64,000 bases of DNA from Desulfobulbus alkaliphilus (GTDB lineage: Bacteria > Desulfobacterota > Desulfobulbia > Desulfobulbales > Desulfobulbaceae): the NCBI RefSeq assembly GCF_016918545.1, contig NZ_JAFFQC010000007.1, positions 81,825-145,824 of the forward strand. Reading direction: 5' to 3'. Numbering within the stretch: position 1 is the stretch's first letter; every line of letters starts with the position of its first letter. This document shows positions 9,142-18,717 of this stretch, one piece after another. The position numbers and the translations under genes were made by a program. The notes beneath the pieces were generated by a model. The model worked only from the letters and a program-made list of their open reading frames with translations. It made no database searches and was not told the origin of the DNA.

Positions 9142-10288
9142 CCGGCTCCCCGATCAGCAACGTCTCTCCACCTTCGAGCCCCGAGAGCACCTCGATCAGG
9201 TCATCGTACATGGCGCCGGATTTGATAGAGCGGCGCTGCCAGCCCTCCGGTGTTTGTACCGTCACCAGTTCGAGTTGGCCCACCCGCCGCACAGCCCGAG
9301 GGGGGATCAGGACCACATCCATTTCCCCATGAGGGATCATCAGTTTACCGTACATGCCGGGTAAGGCGCCGTCGATTTCCGGCAGGTCGGCCTTGACCAG
9401 AAAGGTGCGCGTTCGGGGATCGACAAAGGGAACGATGCGGTCGATCTTGGCGTCGACTGTGGTATCGAGCGTGGCCAGCCGGACCGGCCGAATGTCACCC
9501 AAGCGCACCCTGTTCACCAGGTTTTCAGGGACAATGGCCTCAATCTGCAGGCCCTGAGCCGTGCGCAGCAGCAATAAAGGTTTGCCCGGCGTGGCCATGT
9601 CGCCGGGATCAATCAGACGTTCGAGCACCTCGCCGTCGACAGGGGCGGTCAGCTCACTGTATCCGTGGGAAATTTCCGCCTCCCGAACTCTCTCCCGGGC
9701 CTGACCGATATCGGCCGATGCGGCTGAAAGCCCCTCCTGCGCTCGACGCAGGGCCGCTTGAGCCTGCAAAAAACGCGAGCGCACCTGCTCGAGATCCTGC
9801 TCGGTGGCCGCTTCGAGTTCGTAAAATCGCTCGACCCGTCCATAAGCCCTTTCAGCCTCTGCAAAAGCGGCTTGGGCCGCATTGAGCGTTTGCCTGGCTT
9901 GTTCGCCCCGGGCCGTTGCGGAGTGCAGGGATTGGCGAGCCTGATCCAATCTGGCCTGCAGTTGAGCGTCATCCAGACGCACCAGCAGATCGCCCTGGAC
10001 GAAGGTCTCCCCCGCCTCAACCAAAACCGCCGTAACCGTTGCCCGCACCTGAGCCTCGATACTGGCGTGCGTCCGGGGCATGACGGTGCCGACGGCACTA
10101 TACCATTCGGTGACCGTGTGCACGATCGCTTCGACGGTTTCAGCTTCGAAGCGCTGGTCGCCCTCCGTCGGCTGCATGTGGCCGGGGCCCACCCGGTCAC
10201 CGGAAAATAACCACAACGCCAGAATAAGAGCGGCCAGCCCTGTGATGGCCAACACCAGTATGGATAGCTTCTTTTGATTGACTGGCAT
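9125..10288 (-). CDS. RND efflux periplasmic adaptor (HlyD/AcrA family)
   Basis: 387 aa. One N-terminal membrane segment (about residues 8-28, without a lipobox) anchors it in the inner membrane. It then has a split biotinyl-lipoyl domain around residues 75-105 (RATVTAVLVEAGETFVQGDL) and 205-235 (SELTAPVDGEVLERLIDPGD). Between these is a long Ala/Gln/Glu/Arg-rich alpha-hairpin at about 105-200 that docks with the TolC-like channel. C-terminal beta-barrel and membrane-proximal domains follow. It lies between the TolC-like gene (6-bp gap) and the pump gene (17-bp overlap) in one operon. Confidence 0.95.
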   Translation of the reverse strand: MPVNQKKLSILVLAITGLAALILALWLFSGDRVGPGHMQPTEGDQRFEAETVEAIVHTVTEWYSAVGTVMPRTHASIEAQVRATVTAVLVEAGETFVQGDLLVRLDDAQLQARLDQARQSLHSATARGEQARQTLNAAQAAFAEAERAYGRVERFYELEAATEQDLEQVRSRFLQAQAALRRAQEGLSAASADIGQARERVREAEISHGYSELTAPVDGEVLERLIDPGDMATPGKPLLLLRTAQGLQIEAIVPENLVNRVRLGDIRPVRLATLDTTVDAKIDRIVPFVDPRTRTFLVKADLPEIDGALPGMYGKLMIPHGEMDVVLIPPRAVRRVGQLELVTVQTPEGWQRRSIKSGAMYDDLIEVLSGLEGGETLLIGEPGDDGR

Positions 10289-10294
10289 AACGGA

Positions 10295-11788
10295 TCATTC
10301 TTGTGGAGATGATCTTTCAAGCGCCCATAAACCAAGAGCGCGCGCCACCTCTGCATCGGCCCTGATCCGATCATAAAAGGCGGTGGTTGATCGCATTCGC
10401 GCCCGGTTGCGGTCGAGCTCGGCTTCCAGGTAACGGGTGATCGGCACCGCACCTCCCCGGTACAGTTCCTTGATCAGCCGAAAGGATTCTTCGGCGCTTT
10501 CCACGCTGCGCATAGCCACCATAGAGCGTGCTTCAGCCTCCTGGCGTTTCAAATAGCTGGTTTTCACATCGTGCTTGACCTGCAGGATAGCACTGCGGTC
10601 GGCTGCCAGCATTTGCCTGAACACGGCCTGCGCCTGGTTCACCCGGGCCGAACGGGAAAAACCGGTGAAAATATCCCAGTTCAAAACCAGTGCGGCCGTC
10701 CAGTTCTCACGGTCCAGATTATACTCCAGATTGGGGTCGGCCAGGTAGTAGGCGGCTACCAGATCCAGCCGAGGCAGGTAAGTGCCCTTTGCCGCGGTCA
10801 TGCCGATGTGAGATTTGATCACCTGTTGGCGTGCCTGCAACAGTTCCGGGCGGTGCGCCAATGCCAGAATGATACCGGCATCATAATGGTCAGGGATGGT
10901 CGGAGGCTGCCCAGTGTTTTCTGCCAACACTGCACCCTGTTCAATCCAAGCGGCGGGATCAAGGCCCATCAGGTTGGCCAGCGCCGCACGAGCAAGTTGA
11001 AGCCGGTTTCGGCTTGCAACGAGCTGCTCGTGCGCCTCGGCCTGCCTTACTTCCAGGGAAAGGAGGTCCGCTTTATAGGCTGCGCCTCCTTCATAGTGTA
11101 CTTGGGTGATTCTGTATTGTTCGGCCACCGTATCCACCGATGTTTCGGCTATGCGGATAAAATCCCGCGCGGACAGAACGTTATAAAAGGTACTGATCAC
11201 TTCCGCGGTAAGGTTATTGACAACCTGGGCGCGCTGTCCGCGCGAAATATCGATATCCGACCGGGCCATCATGGTGGCTGAATAGTCCTGGAACCCATTG
11301 AACAGATTCATCCTGCCCCTTATCCCGGATTCGAAATTCTCAAACCAACCGGGATTGTTGAAATCGATATCGGGCGGCAGCATGCGTTGGTCGATTGTCT
11401 TGAAGAGATACGCCGATGGAGCGTCGCCTTGCATGTATTCCGTGTACGCCGTCAGCTGGGGCCAGAAGGCGGCCTCAGCCATGGCGCGCATCGCCCGGGC
11501 CTGTTCGATACGCCATTTGGCCTGCTCCAGATCGGGATTGTTTGCAAAGGCGGTTTCGATCGCCTCGGCCAGGGAGAGCGGCGCGGCGCTGGAGGCCGAA
11601 TTCACCAAGGTGGGTGTACCGGCATCGGCGTAAACCGGTTGCGGGTAAGCGCTCCGAATTTTTTCATAGGAGGGAGGTGCAGGAAAGGCGCAACCGCATA
11701 GAAGCCCTACGAGTAACCAGAGCAGAATCGTCGGGCCGCGGCGTTTAATAATCAGAGGAAGTGTGGAAGATCTTCGCCCATCTTGCAT
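10295..11788 (-). CDS. TolC-family outer-membrane efflux lipoprotein
   Basis: 497 aa, first gene of the efflux operon. The N-terminus has a hydrophobic segment ending in a lipobox (LLCGC), so the mature protein is probably lipidated. Two repeated OEP halves follow, each with long amphipathic helices (AIETAFANNPDLEQAKWRIE, GIILALAHRPELLQARQQV). They form the periplasmic tunnel and outer-membrane barrel that exports pump substrates. The end lies 6 bp from the adaptor gene. Confidence 0.93.
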   Translation of the reverse strand: MQDGRRSSTLPLIIKRRGPTILLWLLVGLLCGCAFPAPPSYEKIRSAYPQPVYADAGTPTLVNSASSAAPLSLAEAIETAFANNPDLEQAKWRIEQARAMRAMAEAAFWPQLTAYTEYMQGDAPSAYLFKTIDQRMLPPDIDFNNPGWFENFESGIRGRMNLFNGFQDYSATMMARSDIDISRGQRAQVVNNLTAEVISTFYNVLSARDFIRIAETSVDTVAEQYRITQVHYEGGAAYKADLLSLEVRQAEAHEQLVASRNRLQLARAALANLMGLDPAAWIEQGAVLAENTGQPPTIPDHYDAGIILALAHRPELLQARQQVIKSHIGMTAAKGTYLPRLDLVAAYYLADPNLEYNLDRENWTAALVLNWDIFTGFSRSARVNQAQAVFRQMLAADRSAILQVKHDVKTSYLKRQEAEARSMVAMRSVESAEESFRLIKELYRGGAVPITRYLEAELDRNRARMRSTTAFYDRIRADAEVARALGLWALERSSPQE

Positions 11789-11961
11789 GTGCGCTCATTC
11801 ATGGGTGCGGTTGATGGAACCAGGTTCAACCATCATTATCAATGGCAGGTAGCCATTTTTTTACCCTACCGCACCTTTCAGGAGAGTTCAACACGAAGGT
11901 GGATATTGAACATAAAGGTGTACGTACCGTTGAAGAAATGGTGGTTTGAAGGGCACAGCAG

Positions 11962-12003
11962 AGAAAAAAATAAGCCCTTGAAAATCAAGGGCTTATTTTT
12001 ATA
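11962..12003 (-). terminator. Terminator of tRNA-Ser
   Basis: The stem AATAAGCCCTTG/CAAGGGCTTATT around loop ATTTT is followed on the minus strand by a run of seven T residues, directly downstream of the tRNA 3' end. T-rich sequence on the other side makes it possibly bidirectional. Confidence 0.85.
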
Positions 12004-12005
12004 TA

Positions 12006-12091
12006 TGGCGGAGAGGGTGAGATTCGAACTCACGGTACTTGCGTACACACGCGTTCCAGGCGTGCACCTTAAACCACTCGGTCACCTCTCC
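12006..12091 (-). tRNA. tRNA-Ser (anticodon GGA)
   Basis: Reads on the minus strand from GGAGAGGTGACCGAGTGG to CCTCTCCGCCA. The 7-bp acceptor stem GGAGAGG/CCTCTCC pairs fully, and the discriminator is G with an encoded CCA. The anticodon loop CTGGAAC sits on stem CACGC/GCGTG and gives anticodon GGA (Ser codons TCC/TCT). A long variable arm (GTACGCAAGTAC) and the T-loop GTTCGAATC confirm a class II serine tRNA. Confidence 0.97.
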
Positions 12092-12161
12092 TGATTTTGG
12101 GACACATCGAGCAACAACGGGAAACCAGAGGTGTATCCATTGCCGGTGCATTTGGAGCATC

Positions 12162-12190
12162 TATCTAGCCTGCACGTCACTTTTTTACAA
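12162..12190 (-). promoter_or_regulatory. Candidate sigma-70 promoter for tRNA-Ser
   Basis: On the minus strand TTGTAA (12190-12185) and TAGATA (12167-12162) are separated by exactly 17 bp, about 70 bp before the tRNA. It lies just past the tadA stop codon. Confidence 0.4.
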
Positions 12191-12197
12191 TAGAAAA

Positions 12198-12677
12198 TTA
12201 CCGCCGATTTCGAAAAAAATCCCGCAGCAGCGTGCTGCACTCTTGCGCCAGAACGCCGCCAGTGATGGTAAAAGTATGATTGAGCTGCTGGTCGGCACCG
12301 ATGGCATACTTTGAAACCACTCCCCCGCCCTTAGGGTCCGTGGCCCCGAAGACCAGCCTGGCGATGCGGGCGTGCACCAGCAGCGCCGCACACATGGGGC
12401 AGGGCTCCAAAGTAACGTACACCGTCACCCCGGGTAAACGGTAATTACCGATTTTTCGGGCTGCCGCCCGGATCGCCACCATTTCCGCGTGCCCGGAAGG
12501 ATCTACAGCAACAATACAACTATTGCCTGCTTCCGCGACAACAAGCCCACTGCTATCGACAACAATCGCTCCCACAGGAACCTCGCCAAAGGCAGCAGCC
12601 TGGCGTGCCAGGATGAGGGCTCTACTCATCATCAACTCATCAATGCCGGTCCACTCTGTTGTCAATCCTGTGTGCAT
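12198..12677 (-). CDS. tadA: tRNA-specific adenosine-34 deaminase TadA
   Basis: 159 aa cytidine-deaminase-fold enzyme that converts A34 to inosine in tRNA-Arg(ACG). The zinc site is visible as HAE (SGHAEMVAI, with catalytic Glu) and PCPMC (LEPCPMCAALL). RLVFGATDPKGGG and the C-terminal helix LRDFFRNRR are typical of TadA rather than of cytosine or guanine deaminases. The ATG at 12677 lies upstream of a conserved-looking DELMMSRAL helix; starts nearer that helix are possible. It is encoded next to tRNA-Ser on the same strand. Confidence 0.93.
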   Translation of the reverse strand: MHTGLTTEWTGIDELMMSRALILARQAAAFGEVPVGAIVVDSSGLVVAEAGNSCIVAVDPSGHAEMVAIRAAARKIGNYRLPGVTVYVTLEPCPMCAALLVHARIARLVFGATDPKGGGVVSKYAIGADQQLNHTFTITGGVLAQECSTLLRDFFRNRR

Positions 12678-12781
12678 AAATGTTCTCTGCTCCTCAGAGA
12701 GACCTTGTATTAGTAACGGCCGGACTGCTGCCAGAACTGTATTATCTTGTAATCATTATATAATTTTAGAAAAATTCTCCC

Positions 12782-12920
12782 AATACGCTTGCACCCGCCA
12801 CCCTTGGGGCCGTTCGTCCGCACGCCTTTTTATTACCCGTACCCGTCCGATAAAATGTCCTTTAATTGAACGGTCACGAACAACAAAGTTGACGCAGGTA
12901 CGAACGCTCTCGGATCCAGG
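12782..12920 (-). repeat. MITE-like element, 3'-truncated copy in reverse orientation
   Basis: On the minus strand it begins CCTGGATCCGAGAGCGTTCG at 12920, runs through the central palindrome (TTATCGGACGGGTACGGG) and stops matching near 12782. About 75 bp of the other end are missing. It fills most of the spacer between tadA and the sigma-54 activator. Confidence 0.75.
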
Positions 12921-13023
12921 CGACAACTTCCCTTTGCTTTTTCACGCAGGAAGGTATACTATTACCAAAAAGAGATTGAAAGTACCAGATGGAAATCAGG
13001 ACAGCAACGGAGCATGGATCATC

Positions 13024-14400
13024 ATGGAGAAAAAAGTATCTGTACTCGCCTATGAATGCCCTCCGGAAAGCCGCAGTAATATCGAGCAAGCTTTAGCCAG
13101 CACCTCCGATATTACCTACCAGAATGATCCGAAGTTGTTGAAGCGGGAGATGAATAATAAACAGTTTGATATCATCTTCATGAATGTTCGTCCGGAAAAT
13201 GGCAGAAAAATTGATCTGTTGGAAAAAATCCACGATCAGACTCCCAACACTCCCATCATAGTCACATGTGATCAAGCAGATACCGGCACGATCGAAAAGG
13301 TGATCGGCGCAAAGATCTACGATGTACTCACCCATCCCTTTTCTCCGGCCTTGATCAAACGGTTGGTGCGGCAGGCTCTGCACAGTCGGCAACAGGAAAA
13401 TGAACTGGCCTACCTGCGCCGCACCCAGGATATTGTCTATGACTTCGATCGAATCATTGCCGAGAGTGATAATTTCAAAACCATCATTGCCAGCCTGAAA
13501 AAATTCGCCGCCACCGATGCCACCATTCTCATCACCGGCAAAACCGGCACCGGCAAGAGTTTTCTTTCCGGCACGGTGCATTATAATTCACCCCGCAGGC
13601 ACTACCCCTTTGTCAAGATCAACTGCGCCAACATTCCCGAGGCGTTGCTGGAGAGCGAATTGTTTGGTCACGAAAAGGGTTCGTTCACCGGCGCGGATAA
13701 GCAGCGTATCGGTCGTTTCGAGCAAGCCGACGGTGGGACTATCTTTCTTGATGAGATAGGCGAGATCTCCATGGAACTGCAGTCAAAATTACTGCGGGTG
13801 CTGGAGGAAAAATCTTTCGAGCGGGTGGGCGGCAACAAGACCATCAAAGTGGATATCCGTCTCATAACCGCCACCAACAGAGACCTGCCGGAACGGATCG
13901 CTACCGGTGAATTCAGGGAAGATCTTTTTTACCGGATCAATGTATTGCCGGTGCATCTGCCTCCACTCAAGGACCGCCCCCGCTGTCTGGCCCCTTTGGC
14001 GGAAAAACTTCTGCACCAGGCGATCGTCGCCATGAAAAAAACTCATATCAAAGGATTTACACCCGAGGCACTAACCATAATCCGCGGATATGAATGGCCG
14101 GGGAACATCAGGCAACTGGCCAATACCATTGAGAGGGCAGTCATCCTTGAAGAAAGTGATCGTATTGGCATCCAGGCGCTGCATATTCCGGAACTGTTTA
14201 CCCGAGCACCGGCGGAAGAACGGATTACCGAACCGCTGGAAGCCCAGGAAAAAGCCCTGATACTCAAAGCTTTGACAGAAAACCTCTGGGTTCAAAAAAA
14301 TGCAGCCCGTTGCCTGGGCATAAGTCCCAGAGCTCTGAACTACAAGGTGAAAAAATTCGGTATCACCCACGAAAACTGGCGTAAACACAAAAAAAAATGA
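13024..14400 (+). CDS. Sigma-54-dependent transcriptional activator with degenerate receiver domain
   Basis: 458 aa from ATG 13024 (GGAG about 10 nt upstream). The frame is open much further 5', but that stretch is antisense to tadA and lacks family resemblance. The N-terminal ~120 aa have receiver length but lack its chemistry. The usual phospho-Asp position reads FMNVRPENG (Asn), the beta1 acidic pair is absent, and the conserved Lys reads THPF. The AAA+ domain is intact: Walker A GKTGTGKS, sigma-54 contact loop GSFTGA (classical GAFTGA), Walker B TIFLDEIGE. A Fis-type helix-turn-helix closes the protein (AARCLGISPRALNYKVKKFG). No partner kinase is adjacent. Confidence 0.93.
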   Translation: MEKKVSVLAYECPPESRSNIEQALASTSDITYQNDPKLLKREMNNKQFDIIFMNVRPENGRKIDLLEKIHDQTPNTPIIVTCDQADTGTIEKVIGAKIYDVLTHPFSPALIKRLVRQALHSRQQENELAYLRRTQDIVYDFDRIIAESDNFKTIIASLKKFAATDATILITGKTGTGKSFLSGTVHYNSPRRHYPFVKINCANIPEALLESELFGHEKGSFTGADKQRIGRFEQADGGTIFLDEIGEISMELQSKLLRVLEEKSFERVGGNKTIKVDIRLITATNRDLPERIATGEFREDLFYRINVLPVHLPPLKDRPRCLAPLAEKLLHQAIVAMKKTHIKGFTPEALTIIRGYEWPGNIRQLANTIERAVILEESDRIGIQALHIPELFTRAPAEERITEPLEAQEKALILKALTENLWVQKNAARCLGISPRALNYKVKKFGITHENWRKHKKK

Positions 14401-14468
14401 AATGTCAGCAACCGGTTTTCACGAGAGGGTTATCGCCTTGATTATCTGTGCTCGGCAGGTGGGATTTC

Positions 14469-15893
14469 TCAGCGCCCTCCACTCAATTCCTTGAGCTTTT
14501 CAAGAATATCGAGTGCCTCGGCCCGCAGCTTTTCCGGCACACTTTCATCCTTGGATGCGCGCAGCATGTATTGCTCGGCCACCTTCTCCCGTCCGAGGTA
14601 GAAATTATATTTGCCCAGATAGAAATGGCTGACGCTCATCCGCCCGCGATCCGCTTCGATTCGGCCCAGATCAAAATACAGCTGCGCATATTCCGGCATA
14701 ACCCGAGTCATCTCCTGTAACAACTGCTCCGCCCTGATGAGATTACCACGCATCTGCTCAACCCTGGCCAAGTGATAGACACCGTACATATCGGTCGGAT
14801 CGCGCCGGTAGGCCCACTCAAGCAATCGCCTGGCCTCTTCCACCCGACCAGCATTAAGCAGCAGAACAGCACGATCAATTTCAAGAATATCCTTATTCGG
14901 ATATTGTTCCCGAACCTTGGCCAGGTGCCGCAGAGCCTGATCAACATTACGATTGGCGCCTTCCAGCAGGGCCAGGCCGTATTGGGCCAGGGCCTGCTGT
15001 TCCCTGTCTTTGGAATTGGCCAGGGTAAAGGCGCAGTGCTGCCGCAGCCTGGCATGATCCATGACCTGCATCAACACCCGGTATTTAAAGCGAAGAAAGG
15101 CAAAATTATCCGTCTGCAGATAATATCCTTCCTGGTGCCTTTTTTCGTCGAGTTCAAGCAATGATTGTACATAGCTCAAGCGGGCCTCCGGGTTGGGATG
15201 GGTGAGAAGATACTGGGGTGTGTCCGCACCCACCCGGTAGCGGGTGATTCGGCGCATGGTTCTGAGCATATCTTCCATGGCTGCCGGGTCACGCCGCATC
15301 TGCCGCATCCATTCAAAAGCAAGCCGGTCCGCCTCCTCTTCGTCGGTACGGCTGTATTGCAGTTTGACGGCCTGACCAGCGGCAAGTGATCCGGCCAGCA
15401 ACCCCTGGGAAAGCCCTGGAACGCCAATAGCCAGACCGGCAATGGCAAGAATCAGCGAGGCAGCACCCACCTTCCCCCCTTTTTCCAGTCGCTGAGCAAT
15501 ATGCCGACTGTCCACATGACCAATCTCATGAGCCAGGACACTGACCAACTCATCCTCTGAGCGCATGGTCTCGATCAAGCCGGTGTAAAAGAACACCAGC
15601 CCGCCAGGGGCGGCGAAAGCGTTGAATTGATCGTTATGGACTATGAAAAACCTGTAATCAAAGTACTGCGGCCCGGCAGTTTCGAGGACCTCACGTCCCA
15701 GCGTATTGATATACTGGCTGATATCCGGATCATCGAGAATGGGCAATTCTCTGCGCACCGAAAACAGCAATCGCTCCCCGATATTCCGTTCCTCGCCGAT
15801 AGTCAACGCCAAGGCGGACAACGGCAGCAACAGGAACTGGCCGATAAGCAGGACAAAACAGATAAGACTGCGGGCTACACTTCGACTCTTCAT
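14469..15893 (-). CDS. M48 metallopeptidase with TPR repeats (BepA/YfgC-like)
   Basis: 474 aa from ATG at 15893, which opens directly into a signal peptide (LICFVLLIGQFLLLPLSALA). The frame stays open upstream to 15974, but that part is not signal-like. The zinc motif HEIGH (VLAHEIGHVDSRH) and the second zinc ligand region (RTDEEEADRLAFEWM) define a peptidase M48 domain in the first half. The second half consists of TPR-type helical repeats. BepA-type proteins act in the periplasm as chaperone-proteases for outer-membrane protein assembly. It is convergent with the sigma-54 activator and separated from it by about 70 bp. Confidence 0.92.
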   Translation of the reverse strand: MKSRSVARSLICFVLLIGQFLLLPLSALALTIGEERNIGERLLFSVRRELPILDDPDISQYINTLGREVLETAGPQYFDYRFFIVHNDQFNAFAAPGGLVFFYTGLIETMRSEDELVSVLAHEIGHVDSRHIAQRLEKGGKVGAASLILAIAGLAIGVPGLSQGLLAGSLAAGQAVKLQYSRTDEEEADRLAFEWMRQMRRDPAAMEDMLRTMRRITRYRVGADTPQYLLTHPNPEARLSYVQSLLELDEKRHQEGYYLQTDNFAFLRFKYRVLMQVMDHARLRQHCAFTLANSKDREQQALAQYGLALLEGANRNVDQALRHLAKVREQYPNKDILEIDRAVLLLNAGRVEEARRLLEWAYRRDPTDMYGVYHLARVEQMRGNLIRAEQLLQEMTRVMPEYAQLYFDLGRIEADRGRMSVSHFYLGKYNFYLGREKVAEQYMLRASKDESVPEKLRAEALDILEKLKELSGGR

Positions 15894-16089
15894 GGGAGGT
15901 CCATTCAGGCACGGAAAACAGCAACGAATAATATAGATGATAAAATAACGCGTTGGTTCTGGCACCGCAACCAATGCCGGCAGCTTTTTCCAGTCATCCC
16001 AGCATCCGTATCAGCTGTCAAGGGTTCCAACTTCAGGTTAGGTGCCTTATGGTTGCAACCGGTGAAGGGTCACGTCAAGAACAAAAAAA

Positions 16090-16986
16090 CTAACCCCGTA
16101 ATCGGGTACGGTTCAACTGTTGGTCCATCCGGTCAACAGCCAGAGAGCATGGAAAAGTCAACAGAAAATACATGGCGGCAATGGTCAACCATACCTCGAT
16201 GGTCAAATAGGTCGAGGCCATCAGTTGTGTTCCCTGGTAAGTCAGTTCCTGGATAGAGATGACCGAAACAATGGCCGAATCCTTGATGAGCGATATCATC
16301 TGCCCGGCCAACGGCGGCAATACCCGGCGAAACGCCTGGGGCAGAATCACATGGCGCAGGATCTGGCCACGAGTCAACCCCAGTGCCTGGGCCGCATCCC
16401 ATTGAGAACGACCTATGGATTCAATACCGGAACGGAGGATCTCAGCTACATAAGCGCTTTCAAAAACCGCCAGGGTGATCACCGCGGAAAGAAAAACAGA
16501 AAGTTGTTCCGGTTGGCCAAAACAAAAACGGAGCACCCCTTGCCAGAAAGGCGCGGCTTCTCCGGCGAGGATATCAAGATCCAGGAGCGGAATGAGTTGG
16601 TTGGCAAGAAAAAAATAGAACAGGAAAATGATAACCAGCGGCGGCAGATTGCGCATCAATTCGATGTAGGTTCGCGCCATCATCCGCCAGTATAAACTTC
16701 GACCGGTCCGGGCCAGGGCCATGAACAGACCAAGGGTCAACGCGAGGATACTGCTCCACACGCTTAAACGTATCGTTGTCAGCAGGCCATGAATGAGATA
16801 GTTGGATACCCACCGCCCTTCCTCCTGGTCATAGCGGAAGAGAAACTGGGGAATCACTGACCAGTTCCAGGTATAATCAAGGTGATAGGTGATCCGATAG
16901 ACGACAAACCCTGCTGCGCCCAGCAGCAGGGTCAATAGAATGGCATCAAGCCCATGAAAGGAACGGCGAGAGGTCAGCACGGTCAA
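16090..16986 (-). CDS. Polar amino acid ABC transporter, permease 1 (HisM/GlnP type)
   Basis: 298 aa with 5-6 membrane helices. The inner-membrane permease signature of the family lies at about residues 175-215: AEILRSGIESIGRSQWDAAQALGL, with the EAA-loop glycine, which contacts the ATPase. It is the fourth gene of the importer operon and follows the binding-protein gene by 24 bp. Together with the other permease it would form a heterodimeric channel. The substrate is probably a polar amino acid. Confidence 0.92.
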   Translation of the reverse strand: MTVLTSRRSFHGLDAILLTLLLGAAGFVVYRITYHLDYTWNWSVIPQFLFRYDQEEGRWVSNYLIHGLLTTIRLSVWSSILALTLGLFMALARTGRSLYWRMMARTYIELMRNLPPLVIIFLFYFFLANQLIPLLDLDILAGEAAPFWQGVLRFCFGQPEQLSVFLSAVITLAVFESAYVAEILRSGIESIGRSQWDAAQALGLTRGQILRHVILPQAFRRVLPPLAGQMISLIKDSAIVSVISIQELTYQGTQLMASTYLTIEVWLTIAAMYFLLTFPCSLAVDRMDQQLNRTRLRG

Positions 16987-17010
16987 CCGATGGAGGTCAT
17001 CACGAGAGGA

Positions 17011-17835
17011 TTACTGCACCAATTCCTGCCACTGGAGTGAACCGAACCAGTAGTTGTACCGCTCTTCAAACCAGCCCCTGTTTTTGGTGATCTCGATCCA
17101 ATTGTTAAAGAAATTGAGTGTGTCGACATCTCCCTTGCGGATACCGAAAGAAATGGGTTCCTTCATCAGTTGATCAGGATACGCCATCAGGGTTTCCGGA
17201 GCAAGTTCGGCGCTATGGGCGGGCAATGGCTGTCCGGCCACCATGCCATGCACCCGGCCATTGCGGACCTCCTGCACTGCGGAGGGCTCGTCATCAAAAA
17301 GCCGCAACGTTGCCAGAGGAAAGCGGTTTTTGGCAGTTACGGCGGCGGTAGAACCCAATCGGGCTACCAGGGTGATCTCGGGACTATTGAAATCATCGAT
17401 GGTAAACCCCTCGCTCATCTTCCGATGAGCAAGCAATCCCTGACTGGTGAAATAATAGGGATTGGTAAAATTGATTTTCATGTTCCGCTCAGTGGTCATG
17501 GTCATGCCTCCGATGATGACATCGAATCTGCCGGCAATCAGCGACGGAATGATCCCGGACCACTTGGTGGGAACAAACTCCACCCGGATGCCCATATCTT
17601 CGGCCAATTTTCTGGCCACATCGATCTCAAAACCGATCAATTCGCCCTTCTTATCCTTCATTGCATGGGGGACAAACACATCCATACCCACCCTGATGAC
17701 ACCGCGTTGGATGATCTGTTCAATGGTGCTCTCAGCAGCGAGTTTGCGCTGCAGTTCCGCAGTACTTCCTGGCACCACCGTCAGCATGAATAGCATAGCC
17801 ATGGTTGTCAGCAGCGTTAAAACCAGTCGTTTCAT
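17011..17835 (-). CDS. Polar amino acid ABC transporter, substrate-binding protein
   Basis: 274 aa from ATG 17835, preceded by a strong AAGGAGG. Upstream in-frame starts exist but would place extra residues before the signal peptide RLVLTLLTTMAMLFMLTVVP. SBP_bac_3 features: VIRVGMDVFVPHAMKDKKGE, GFEIDVARKLAEDMGI, VPTKWSGIIPSLIAGRFDVI and MTMTTERNMKINFTNPYY. The protein captures an amino acid in the periplasm and delivers it to the permease pair. Its exact ligand is not predictable from these motifs. Confidence 0.93.
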   Translation of the reverse strand: MKRLVLTLLTTMAMLFMLTVVPGSTAELQRKLAAESTIEQIIQRGVIRVGMDVFVPHAMKDKKGELIGFEIDVARKLAEDMGIRVEFVPTKWSGIIPSLIAGRFDVIIGGMTMTTERNMKINFTNPYYFTSQGLLAHRKMSEGFTIDDFNSPEITLVARLGSTAAVTAKNRFPLATLRLFDDEPSAVQEVRNGRVHGMVAGQPLPAHSAELAPETLMAYPDQLMKEPISFGIRKGDVDTLNFFNNWIEITKNRGWFEERYNYWFGSLQWQELVQ

Positions 17836-17949
17836 ATCCACCTCCTTGTTTTGTTGTTTGTTCAACGTACTCAACAGATGCCTGACCTGCTCAAGGATGA
17901 CCGGCAAAGGGTACATGAGCGATGGACAGACCTGATGTTCCATCTCCTG

Positions 17950-18717
17950 TCAGAGAATCTGGCGGAGAAAATCGCGGGTCCGCTCCTGGGCGGGATGGAG
18001 AAAAAACTGCCGCGTTGCAGCGGCTTCAACGATACGGCCAGCCTCCATGAACACCACCCGATCACTGACTTCCCGCGCAAACCCCATTTCGTGAGTAACC
18101 ACAACCATGGTCATACCCTCTTCCGCCAGGGTGCGCATGACATCAAGGACCTCCCCGATCATTTCCGGATCCAGCGCACTGGTCGCCTCATCAAACAACA
18201 TGACCTTGGGACGCAATGCCAGGGCCCGGGCAATGGCGACCCGCTGCTGCTGACCGCCGGATAGTTCATCAGGATAACCGCCAATCTTATCCGACAGGCC
18301 CACTTTAGCGAGCAATTCTTCAGTGGCCCGGGTCGCCTCTTTTTTACTCTTGCTCCGTACCAGACACTGGGCCAGGTTGACGTTTTCCAGCACCGAGAGA
18401 TGGGGGAACAGGTTGAAGGACTGAAAGACCATGCCAACCTCGCGTCGGATAGCCAAACGATTTTTTTCGTTGGCATCGAGTGGAATCGAATCAATGACAA
18501 TACGGCCGGAGTCGATCATTTCCAGACCATTGAGGCAACGAAGAAAGGTCGATTTTCCTGACCCCGAGGGCCCGACAACCACCAGGACCTCTCCTCGCTT
18601 GACCTGCACCGAAAAATCGTTTAAGGCCGGCACGGAACCCGGAAAAATCTTGACCAGATGCTCAGCGATGATAATAGGCTCATCCTGGTCTGTTGCAGCA
18701 TGAATATTTTTTTCCAT
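17950..18717 (-). CDS. Polar amino acid ABC transporter, ATP-binding protein (GlnQ/HisP type)
   Basis: 255 aa. All ATPase motifs are intact: Walker [10 protein letters not shown]-loop [10 protein letters not shown], signature LSGGQQQR, Walker [13 protein letters not shown] and H-loop [10 protein letters not shown]. The [14 protein letters not shown] and FNLFPH stretches are typical of the amino-acid subfamily. It lies directly after the permease-2 gene with no spacer and drives the importer encoded by this operon. Confidence 0.95.
   Translation of the reverse strand: MEKNIHAATDQDEPIIIAEHLVKIFPGSVPALNDFSVQVKRGEVLVVVGPSGSGKSTFLRCLNGLEMIDSGRIVIDSIPLDANEKNRLAIRREVGMVFQSFNLFPHLSVLENVNLAQCLVRSKSKKEATRATEELLAKVGLSDKIGGYPDELSGGQQQRVAIARALALRPKVMLFDEATSALDPEMIGEVLDVMRTLAEEGMTMVVVTHEMGFAREVSDRVVFMEAGRIVEAAATRQFFLHPAQERTRDFLRQIL

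Noticed and set aside
12523..13023. N-terminal extension of the sigma-54 activator to 625 aa
   Set aside because: The extension is antisense to tadA and through a repeat copy; the family fold begins at ATG 13024.
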